Shown here piece after piece: positions 52,493 to 62,095 of a stretch of 64,000 nucleotides of DNA (position 1 is the stretch's first letter; each line of letters begins with the position of its first letter). The notes under the pieces were generated by a model. It made no database searches, was not told the DNA's origin, and worked only from the letters and a program-made list of their open reading frames with translations. The translations under genes were made by a program, and so were the position numbers. Source of the DNA: Cyanoderma ruficeps (Eukaryota > Chordata > Aves > Passeriformes > Timaliidae); contig VZDJ01000219.1 in assembly GCA_008694505.1 (NCBI GenBank), positions 14,978,645 to 15,042,644 of the forward strand, given 5' to 3'.

Positions 52493-54129
52493 GCAGTCTC
52501 TGGCAGCTCCGGCTGTGCCCGCGGAGGTTGTGTCCCCGCCCTGTGCCGTGCCCAGGGCAGAGCTGCAGGGGATGCCCCACGCCTGGGCTCAGCTCTGTGC
52601 CCTCAGGGCTGTGCAGAGCTGAAGCCGCCTGCTCTGCAGCTCCAGGGGCTGATTCATGCCCCGTGTCCCTGCCCTGTGGTGACCCCAGTGTGGCCGTCCC
52701 CGAGCTCCAGCCGGGCCCTGTGCCCGCTGTGATCCCCCCCTGGGACTGATCCTTTTTGCTGTTACAATAATTCTCAGTGTCAGACATTTTACTGTTGAGC
52801 TCACGAGACTCCCTCTAATGCTGGTTTGGGCCTTGAGATAAATTGCAGTTTCATCAGTTCCAGGATAAATCACTTAACGGAATTTCCCAGATGCTTTAAA
52901 ATGAAGTTTGTATTCTCCTAAAAGAGTGTCGGGCTGGTTGCTGTGATGGAGGAGCTCTCGCAGCTCACGGGAAAGTTGAAGTTCTTCCTTTCTAGCTCTG
53001 GCAGGCCAGCTCCTGCTGCCGGGGCTGCTGGGGAGGGCTGAGCAGGGTGTCCCTGGAGCTGAGTGCGGCCCCTGGGGCGGCACCGGGAGGTGTCTGACCG
53101 CGCAGATCCCAGAGGATCGAAATTCCAAAGCAGCGCAAGCTGCCGGGAGGGGGTGCAGGGTCAGGACGCAGTTCGAGGGTGTTTTTTGCTCTGCTGAGGG
53201 ACCTGCCTGGCCCCTCCGGTTTGAGGGTGGCTGGAATCTCCTGCTCCTGCAGAACGAGGTCACTGCCCGGGGGTCTAAGACCCCTCTGGCGGCTGTAACG
53301 TGACCCTGAGAGAGAAGGATCCTGCTCCGAGGGAAAATCCCAGTGCTGCAGCCAGCTGGTAATGGAGAAATGAGAATCTGTTAAATCAAGGTTCCTGCGG
53401 GGTCTTGGTGCTGTGGGAGGCTCCGGGCTGGCTTTGTTTGGTTTGCAGTGGATGAAGGGCTGGGGACGGGCAGTCCTGGGCTCTGGGGGGGACAGGGGGT
53501 GCCCAGGTTTGGGGACGGCAGCAGCACAGAGGGGAGGGGGATCAGACACCAAAGAACAGGAACATCCTGCTGTGGGGAGGGCAGGCCAGCTCACTCTGCC
53601 TTTCCCAGGATGTTCGCGAGTTCTGGAAGCTCACAGCTTTTCCTTCATCGGGATGTTTGAAGCAGAGGCTCCCAGATGAGGATTGGGAAGGGAGGAGGGC
53701 GCGGTGGGTGTGAGCACTGCCCCCCTGAGCGCCCGGGTGTCACGGGGTGTGTGCTGGGAACACTCTGGTGACACCTGGCCCCATCCAGCCTCCAGCCCCA
53801 GCCAGGCTGAGGGGCTGCCCGGGGCCAGGGCTGGCTGTGGACCCCGTCCTGGTGCACAGCTGGGGGGTGCTGGGATACAAATGCCTTTTGCCCCCCCGGG
53901 TGTGCCTGTTCCCACTGCCNCCATCCCATCCCATCCCATCCCATCCCGCCGGGATTCCTGCGTGCTCCTCTCCACGTGTTGGGGTTTTCCATCACTCCCA
54001 GTGCTCTCCCAGTGCTTTCATAACCGTTCCAGCCACGCCATCAATATTTGAAGAGGCTGCAAGTGCTGGTTTCCAGAGCTCCCTGGTGCCGGCAGCAGCT
54101 CCAGCCCAGTGCAGCCCTGCATAGAAAAC
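52493..54129. other. intron stretch with an (ATCCC)n tract and one ambiguous base
   Basis: Mixed sequence. (CATCC)n pentamers at 53921-53947 directly follow a single N at 53920. No exon recognised. Confidence 0.45.
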
Positions 54130-54600
54130 TTCCGCTGGGCTCTCCGCCCTCCCTTTTCCCGGGGATGGATTGGACTGTTATTATGGATATCCTGAAAGGA
54201 GGATACCAGGAAACATACATTAGAGCAATAACCGTATCATAAATATGTATTTGCACTGGAGCGGGCAAATTTATCTGCGGAATGATTTAAAACAAAATAA
54301 ATTCTCGGGATAAATTATTCAATGATTAATATTTGACCAGGCACAGTGTATGCAGAGTTACCTTAATCTGTTTGGAGGCCCGGGTAATGCACAGCCTTGT
54401 GCAGGATTTTTACAGCTGTTAAATATTAAGGGCCCCTTGGTCATGTGCACGGGGGCCCCATAAATCATTTTGTCTCTGTAAAGGGGCCTTGAAACACAAG
54501 TAAATCACTTTGCTGCTGGGTTTATGGCCCTTGTATGCAGCGAGAGAGATATAAAGAGGCTTAACGTGCAAATGAGGATCTGACTCGGCTGCTTTGGGGT
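54130..54600. promoter_or_regulatory. AT-rich repeat-free island, candidate conserved element
   Basis: About 450 unique bases rich in AT, with CATAAATATGTATTTGCA, AATGATTAATATTTGACC and AACGTGCAAATGAGG. Four GGCCC/GGGCC blocks lie between 54429 and 54535. It is flanked on the right by a GC-rich minisatellite. Interpretation rests on composition and motif content only. Confidence 0.3.
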
Positions 54601-54687
54601 TTGTGACACTTTCCCAGCGCCAAACTCCCTGCGGGCGGCGGGACCGTGGCCAGAGGCAGCACACACCGAGGTGGAGCAGCTCCAGGG

Positions 54688-54855
54688 CCTGTCCCGTGGG
54701 CTGGCAGGGGCCTGGGGACACCCTGGCCTGTCCCACGGGCTGGCACAGGGTCCTGGGGACCCCCTGGCCTGTCCCACGGGCTGGCACAGGGTCCTGGGGA
54801 CACCTTGACCTGTCCCGTGGGCTGGCACAGGGTCCTGGGGACCCCCTGGCCTGCC
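54688..54855. repeat. about 43-bp minisatellite, 4 copies
   Basis: The core GGCTGGCACAGGGTCCTGGG with CACCCTGGCCTGTCCC, four units. The first lacks part of the core. Confidence 0.92.
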
Positions 54856-55009
54856 CCAGCCCCTGTCCCCCTGTCCCTGGGGTGAGGCCAGTGCCCTGTG
54901 CTGGGGGGACGGGCAGCCCAGGGTGCCAGCTCAGCTCCTCCACTGCTCACCAGGCTGGGGCTGAACCCCAAGCCAACAGCAGCCACTGCCCCAGACACTG
55001 CCAATGCTG

Positions 55010-55440
55010 CTTTTAATTTTATTGTCACTTCATATGTAAGAGAAACCCCTTAAAGTCGGTGCCATCCATCAGTTGGCAGGACGGGAAGTGCCGGCGCCAG
55101 GCTGTCACTGTGATATCATAACTAGAGCAAATGGCTTTTGATTTGGTGATGGCAGCGAGACAGACCTTTAGCTGTAAATTATTCATGTACAGGGCTAATA
55201 CAGCAAACATTACAGACCATGCCAAAATGCTCCTTGGATATTTGCTATGCTTGACTGCGATGCAGACGAACGATTCCTTTGTCGTCGGTGAATCCCTGAT
55301 CTTCAGCTACTGCTTATCACAGCACAAATGCAAGTACCCATGAAATGAAATTTCACTGTATTAATTAAATATTTTGTGTCACAGATTAATCTCCCACATT
55401 GAGGAAGAGTTTGTTCTATTTTTCGAAGGCTATGGGTTGA
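55010..55440. promoter_or_regulatory. AT-rich repeat-free island, candidate conserved element
   Basis: Unique AT-rich sequence with TGTAAATTATTCATGTACAG, TGATATCATAACTAG and TTAATTAAATATTTTGTG, plus several CpGs (CGATGCAGACGAACGATTCC) that would be lost quickly if methylated and neutral. It may be an enhancer. Confidence 0.3.
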
Positions 55441-55769
55441 CTTTGAGAGTGAACTGCAATGTCCAGCCCCACTGAGGGGATAAACCCTGCTGAGCTCCAC
55501 GAGCATCCCAGACCCCAGGGGCCCGAGCCTTCCCGGGTGGAAAAGGTTCTTCCTGCTGGCACAAACCTGCTGAGCTGCTGTTGGGGCTCAGCTGCCCCCA
55601 GTGCCCCCCACGGGCCAGTCCTGGCCTCACCTGGGCCCCCTCTGTGCCCTGTGGCACCACGGGCAGGGCCCCAGAGCAGGTCAGGTGTCACAGCCCCTGC
55701 AGGAGCCACCCTGACGGAGCTGCTGCACAGCAGGGCTCTGGCTGGGCTCAGGCTGCCCGGGAGCAGCTG

Positions 55770-55910
55770 GACAAAGGTGCAAAGCCACCAGGGCCATCAG
55801 TGTGGGACTCTGGGGACTCAGAGCAAAGCCACCAGGGCCATCAGTGTGGGACCCTGGAGACTCAGAGCAAAGTCACCAGGGCCATCAACATGGGGACCCT
55901 GGGGACTGAG
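55770..55910. repeat. 44-bp minisatellite, 3 copies
   Basis: Core AAGCCACCAGGGCCATCAGT with GGGACTCTGGGGACTCAGAG, three units with few changes. Confidence 0.9.
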
Positions 55911-56804
55911 GCCTGAGCAGCTCTCAGGGAGCTGAGCATGGTGTAGGCAGGAGTTTTCTCTGTCCCTCAGGTGCGGAGCTGAAGCTGAACATTCACACTC
56001 CTCTGATGATGCTTTGGGCCTGTGTGCTCTGTGCTCACCCCGTTCACTGCTGCCGGGGCTGTGGCCGAGCAGGGAGGCTGGCACGGGGCTGATGGGGGGC
56101 CAGGGCTGCACCCCCAGGGCTCCCCACGGCCCAGAGCTGCAGCCTGGTTCTGGGAGCTCCAAGCACCAGGTCCAGACCCCAGAGCTGGTCAATAAATAAT
56201 GACCATAAAGCACCGCAATGAGCCTCTTGACCAGCAGGTCACACACGCATTTCCAGGGTCATTTGTCTTTCCCCAGCGAAGGGGCTGGGCTGCAGCCCTC
56301 GGTTTTCACCAGATAAAGCTGAAATAAAGCAATAGGTGAGATGTGAGCAGCCGCTCCCTGTGTCAGCACCCGGAAATTACTCCCAAAAATGAGCTCTAGA
56401 CCATTTCCTCACGGCTGGGGCTGACTTGAGGAGAGTTGAGGGCTTTTAACCCATGGACTGGGGGGGTTCCTCCCCTTCCCCAGCAGAGAAAGCTCCTTTG
56501 CCCAGCTGGGGTCAGTCTGTCTGTCAGGACACGGGGTGGAAGGACCTGCCCGGGTTCTGTGTTCTCTCGGGCCAGGGAGCCGCCTCATTCCTCAACGAGC
56601 TCCTTCCCTGCCCAAATTACTTTGTTTCTGTAGCTGATTTGATGGCAAATGGGCCCAGGAGGGTGCAGGAGGGAAGGGGGAACGGAAATGTCTCGAGCAA
56701 TTAGTGTGATGAGAGCGCTGAGCGCTCCCTAACTCAGCTCCCTAACGCTTCCCAAAACCCGACACCTCCCGCAGAGCCGCCCCTGCCTGAGGGCAGCTCA
56801 GCCC
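55911..56804. other. intron stretch, unique
   Basis: Mixed unique sequence without recognisable features. Confidence 0.45.
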
Positions 56805-56985
56805 TGCCCGGGCACCCCCTGGAATGGGCACCCCAAACCTCCTGGGCACCCCTGATGGTGCCTGAGCGCCCTTTCCACGGGGAAATCCTTCCTGGAATCC
56901 CTCCTGAATGCCACCCTGGGCACCCCTGCCGGTGCCTGAGCGCCCGGTCCACGGGGAAATCCCTCCTGGAATCCCTCCCGGATGG
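56805..56985 (-). mobile_element. CR1 3' fragment with internal tandem duplication (antisense)
   Basis: The CR1 antisense segment CCTGAGCGCCCTTTCCACGG followed by GGAAATCCTTCCTGGAATCC is present twice, about 83 bases apart, with small differences (second copy CCTGAGCGCCCGGTCCACGG). Confidence 0.75.
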
Positions 56986-57097
56986 CTTTGCCGGCGGCGC
57001 CTGGCCGGGCTGGTGGAGGGTGTGCAGTGCCGGGGGCGAGGGCTCCTGCGTGCCCCTGCTGCCCCTGCTGTGGGCAGCGCCAGGAGCTCTGCAGCTG

Positions 57098-57177
57098 GTC
57101 ACTGCAGAAATGCATCCCCTGCCGTCACTGCAGAAATGCATCCCCTGCCGTCACTGCAGAAATGCATCCCCTGCCCT
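57098..57177. repeat. 26-bp minisatellite, 3 copies
   Basis: Three near-identical units with core GCAGAAATGCATCCCCTGCC. The ATGCAT palindrome is kept in each. Confidence 0.94.
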
Positions 57178-58009
57178 TCTGGGCAAACTGGAAAAAAAAA
57201 AATAGAAATCGGGAAAACACAAATTGGATTTTCGGTTACTTTGACTCCACCACTGAGGCAGCTGGAGGCAGCCCCAGCTGCTCCTCCTGGGCTGCTCTGG
57301 GAGCTCCATCCCATGGCCTTGGTGACAGGGCTGAACCGGCTGTCCCTGGTGGTGTATCCCTGGCCGGCTCCCGTTCCCGCCCGTGTCCTCTTCCCTGCAC
57401 AGGGAGATTCCCTCTGCAGCGCCTGAAGGTCCTGCCCAGCACCCTGGTGCTGCCCCTGCCCCGGCTCAGCGCCCTCCTCATCCCTCAAACCCTCCGCAGA
57501 AGGGAAAAGCTCCTGATGCCAGAGCATCCAGGATTGCCCAAGCATGGGTAACTTCATTGGTCTTGAAACCGGTGCTGAAAATGTTTGGAATAAAGTAGTG
57601 TCTGGAGGGTCTCCCACCGCCTGCGTTTATTGGATGCAAAAGTGCTTTGCTCAAGATGCTAAATCAGATAAACCAAACCATTCATTTCTGAGAGTTCAAT
57701 TCACCACTTAGAGGATGGAAAATAAACCCAGCTAAGCCACAGCACCCCTGAACAGCGAGATACGGGGTTTAAGGCAAAGCCCACTGTGCCTGGGAATGTT
57801 TCTCACATAAATCAAATTTATCTCTGTAGAGCAGAAGCCCAGTTTATGAGGTTCAGACAGGGAAAAAATAAGAAAACTTCCAGAGAGGGTGTCTTAAATA
57901 GCTCATAAAACCCGAGCGTCTGCCCCTGTGGAAAGGGATATCAGCTGGTTGGGGCTGTGGGGAACGCAGCCAAGGCCGAGATGTTGGGCAGTGCCTGTGG
58001 CCAGCGGAA
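57178..58009. other. intron stretch, unique
   Basis: GC-rich, then AT-rich unique sequence with an A-run near 57192. Nothing recognised. Confidence 0.45.
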
Positions 58010-58105
58010 ATGCCACTGTCATTCCAGGGGATGAATAAACTGGGAATGCCCTGTGGCACTGTCATTCCAGGGGATGAATAAACTGGGAATTCCCCGTGGC
58101 ACTGC
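58010..58105. repeat. about 44-bp direct duplication, 2 copies
   Basis: CACTGTCATTCCAGGGGATG plus AATAAACTGGGAATKCCC-like ends occur twice, just before a CR1 fragment. Confidence 0.9.
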
Positions 58106-58127
58106 TGGGCAGCTCCTGTGGCCAGCG

Positions 58128-58385
58128 GTAGAACCACAGGATCCCAGCAGGGTTTGTGTTGGAAGGGTCCCTAAATATCAACTTGTTCCCTCCCCTGCCA
58201 TGGGCAGGGACACCTGCCACTCTCCCAGCCCTGTCCAGCCTGGCCTGGGGCACTTCCAGGGACGGACAGCCTGTTCTGATGCTAAACCAGTCTCTCAGTA
58301 AAGAAATTGTCCCTGGCAATGCGATCCGAACCTCCCCCGGGGTCCCTTGGGGCCACTTTCCCTTGTCCCATCCCTCCCTGCCTGG
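58128..58385 (-). mobile_element. CR1 LINE 3' region (antisense)
   Basis: ACCACAGGATCCCAGCAGGG, GTTGGAAGGGTCCCTAAATA, CCCTGCCATGGGCAGGGACA, CTGTCCAGCCTGGCCTGGGG, GTCTCTCAGTAAAGAAATTG and TTTCCCTTGTCCCATCC follow the reverse complement of the CR1 3' region over 250 bases. Confidence 0.93.
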
Positions 58386-61300
58386 GGAAGAGGCTGACGC
58401 TCCCATCACAACAACCTCTAATTAGGAGATCAGTAATGGCTTTGAGCAGGAAAGGGGGAAGTAATTTCCAAAGTAATTGTTTTCACAAGCGTCCTTTCCA
58501 GCTGGGTGTCTCAGCAGAGCCATTTGCGGCTGCTCGGCTGCCCTGGCCCTGTCCCCGCGCCCGGCCCAGGTGCAGCAGCCGTGCTCCGTGTCCCTCAGTA
58601 ATGGGGACATCCATCATGTCACTGTGGCAGCCAGGAGCAGCTGCTGCTGCCAGCCGGCCCCGGGGCCGGACCAGGCAGGAACAAACCGTCCCCTCGGGGT
58701 GGGCTGGCGACTCCAGGCTGCTCCTGCAGCCCCTGTCACCTGTGCAGGTGTGCTCCGTGCTGTGTCACACCACTCCAAAGGGGAGAGACTCCCCCGCAGG
58801 CCCCGGGGCACCCCCGGCAGAGCTGGAGGAGCTGAGTGCTCCCTCTGCCCCCTTCACCCAGCAGGGCTGCATCCACTCACCTTCAGCGATATTTGCTTTG
58901 AATGCAAAGAATCTCCTCCCACCGCCGCCCTTTCTCAACACCTCACTTCGGTTGTGTGTTGTAACAGCTCAGTGCCCGCTATAACGATTAATTATTGATT
59001 GATAGCCCTGTTATACAGCTGGATTATTGATGGATGGCATTGTAACACCCTGCTGGGCTGTGGTGGGCGAAGGGAGGGACCGGTGGGGCAGAGACGGAGC
59101 TGCTGACCCTGGGGAGGAGAGAACAGAACTCCAGAGCCCCGAGGGCTGCCCAAGGAGCCCCTGGGAGCAGCTCCGGGGAAGGGCGACTTTTGGGAACAGC
59201 ACCTGAGCAGAGACAAAGGGACGAGGGGAGGATACTCCAAGAATAGCAAATCACTTGATACTGAGAGTAAAAGATGAGAGAGGAGAAACTGGAGCGAGGG
59301 CAGGGACAGAACAAAGGAGAGGTGAAAGGGGCGGATGTCTCCATGTGATGGTGGCACACAGAGGCCACCGCCAGGATCCAAGGACACACAGATTTATTTA
59401 TAGTGGAGGTGAGGACCAGGTGGGAAATGAAAGGGAAGGGAGTATGGGATTAAATCATAGGGAGAAAAAAGTGAAACTTGGGTCTTTTAAAAGGAGAGCT
59501 GGGCTTGTTCCAGCTGCATCCAAAATAAAATGTCACGAAAAGACAGCAGAAGTGTAGCTGGATTGAAAACTACCTTCACTGGTTGGCTGTTAGCAGAAAG
59601 TCTCATTTCAGAACTGGTTATCTCTCAGCTGGGGATTTCCCAGGAAAATGCTGGAATAGCCTGTCAGGCTGGTGCTGTCACGGGGTGACAGTGAGTGACA
59701 GAGTGGCTGTCCCCCAGCTCCCCCCGCCCCCAGAGCTGTCCCTGCAGGGCTGCCTGTCCCAGCCCTGCACACCCCCAGCCTGGGCTCAGCACTCATTGAG
59801 GTTATTTGATTTCCATGTCAAAACAGCGCTGTGGGGAGTGGGGCCCCGGCTGTAAAGCCAAACCCAACTGCTGCCCCCAATAAACCCTTTCCCTTCGGCC
59901 TCCTGTCCCCAGGGCTGTCACAGAGCCAGAGGGCTCGGCTGGGAGGGCATCTCAGGGAAATTGAGCTCCAGCTCATTAAAATAGGGCGATATCAGAGCTG
60001 GAGCCCCAAGAACCGCCTGCAGTCCCTTGTGGCCTCATCTCTTCCCGCTGTGCATCTGCAGCTCCTGTGTCATTGTCCCTGCCGGGGGGACAGGAGGAGA
60101 GCAGCAGCCGGGTTCCTGTTCCTCTTGGTCCCTGTTTCCTGAGATTTCTTTGCACGGATGTCATTTCTGGTGGGGGTAAAGGGGAACATGCAATTTATTC
60201 TCCATTATGTTCAGAGTAATGACAAGTCTTAAAATAGCTCTCAATTAGCGATTGATTGCAATTAATTGGAACAACATAGGCTGACATGATAGCTTCGGAT
60301 CTCCAGAGCATTTTTGAGTTCATGAGCTCTAATTTCCAAAAATTCAAGAATTCTGGCTCCCACGTTACCACAACCATCTGTCAGCAGTTTCTCACGCAGG
60401 TCTTCGAGAAGCAGGAGCAATAAACACTTTGGCTTTGCTAATTAAAGCGGGTGTCCAAACCCGGGCTGGTTGAATGGAACCCGGGGCTTCCATCCAGGAA
60501 TGGAAATGTCCATCTCTCGCCCCGGGGGGCTGTGGGCTCCCACCCCTGGGGGTGTCCATGGCCAGGCTGGACGGGGCTGTGCCCACCCTGCCCTCACACT
60601 GCACTGCTGCAGAGCTCCTCCGGGCGCTTCCAGGGCTGGGACAGCCTGAGGGGGAGGAGTTTTCTCATTTTTCAGACCAATGTGGTTGCATTTGTGTTTT
60701 AATTAATGCACGACTGGAGTATCTTCCTTAATAAAAGGTTCAATCCACAATCCTGCCTCACTCCCCTGGGCTGTGGCTGTTCTCTGCTGCTGAGCAGAGC
60801 CTTCGTGTCAGCCTGGCCAGGGCTCACTCCTGGGGATCAGTCCAGACAGGACAAGGAAAGCCCCTGCTCCTTAGCCCGGGCTGATTTCTTTCCATCAAAT
60901 TCACTTTCAGGGTCTTGAGCATAAATTGAAAGTAACAGAGAGAAAAGGAAAGGCTGTGTTAAGGTACTGGGTTAACATGGCTTTGATAAATCAAAAAGTA
61001 TTCAGAACAGCCTTAAATGTGAGGAAGAAGGAAGATGCAAACAGTGGCAGCTGTGAGTTCTCTGAGCTCCAAACTTACCCAGGCTGGAGCTGTTTGGCAG
61101 AACAGAAAGAACAAATGCTGTGGGCAGAAGGAATCTGAAGTGTCAGGTTTTCATACCAGCATCGTTTTCCCAGAGGAAAATCCACCAAAATGCCTCAGCC
61201 CTGGTGGCCAAATGTTGTTTCTGTTCACAGTCCTGGGAAAGGGGAGCACCAGGCAAGGCAGCCTGCAGCCCTGAGTTATTCCTTCGGGTGTTCCTGTTCT

Positions 61301-61479
61301 CCTGGAGTGCTGAACGCTGAGGCCTCAGCTCTTCCCCCCGAGCAGCCCCACCTGCTCCTGTTCCCCTCCAGGCAGAGCCCTGCCGGACCAGCTCTGAAAA
61401 CCCCAGGGAGAGCCGGGGGGGCTCAGCCCTGCTCCTGCCCCAGCCTGTGGGTGGGCACTGAGGGGCAGGGGGCAGCTGG
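58386..61479. other. intron stretch with two homeodomain-motif clusters
   Basis: No exon or transposon is clear. At 58985-59040 two PBX-HOX type sites lie 32 bases apart (TGATTGAT at 58996-59003, TGATGGATGG at 59028-59037). At 60236-60290 a perfect homeodomain palindrome CAATTAATTG (60259-60268) follows GCGATTGATTG. The rest is mixed unique sequence. Confidence 0.4.
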
Positions 61480-62095
61480 GGCTGGGGACACAGCTGGGGC
61501 TGGGGGTGCAGCCTGGGGGCTCCAGGGGGCACAGCTGGGGCTGGGGGTGCAGCCTGGGGCTGGGGGTGCAGCCTGGGGCTCCAGGGGGCACAGCTGGGGC
61601 TGGGGGTGCAGCCTGGGGCTGGGGGTACAGTCTGGGGCTCCAGGGGGCACAGCTGGGGCTGGGGGTGCAGCCTGGGGCTGGGGGTACAGTCTGGGGCTCC
61701 AGGGGGCACAGCTGGGGCTGGGGGTGCAGCCTGGGGCTGGGGGTACAGTCTGGGGCTCCAGGGGGCACAGCTGGGGCTGGGGGTGCAGCCTGGGGCTGGG
61801 GGTACAGTCTGGGGCTCCAGGGGGCACAGCTGGGGCTGGGGGTGCAGCCTGGGGCTGGGGGTACAGTCTGGGGCTCCAGGGGGCACAGCTGGGGCTGGGG
61901 GTGCAGCCTGGGGCTGGGGGTACAGTCTGGGGCTCCAGGGGGCACAGCTGGGGCTGGGGGTGCAGCCTGGGGCTGGGGGTACAGTCTGGGGCTCCAGGGG
62001 GCACAGCTGGGGCTGGGGGTGCAGCCTGGAGCTCCAGGGGGCACAGCTGGGGCTGGGGGTGCAGCCTGGGGCTGGGGGTGCAGCCAGGGGCTCCA
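61480..62095. repeat. 59-bp G-rich minisatellite, about 10 copies
   Basis: The largest array in the window. Each unit has GGGGCTCCAGGGGGCACAGC, then GGGGCTGGGGGTGCAGCC and GGGGCTGGGGGTACAGTC. Central units are almost identical and edge units are variants, typical of recent unequal exchange. As 59 is not a multiple of three, one frame reads the unit in all three phases in turn. The unit has no stop on either strand, hence open frames of 355 (+) and 392 (-) codons. Confidence 0.96.
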
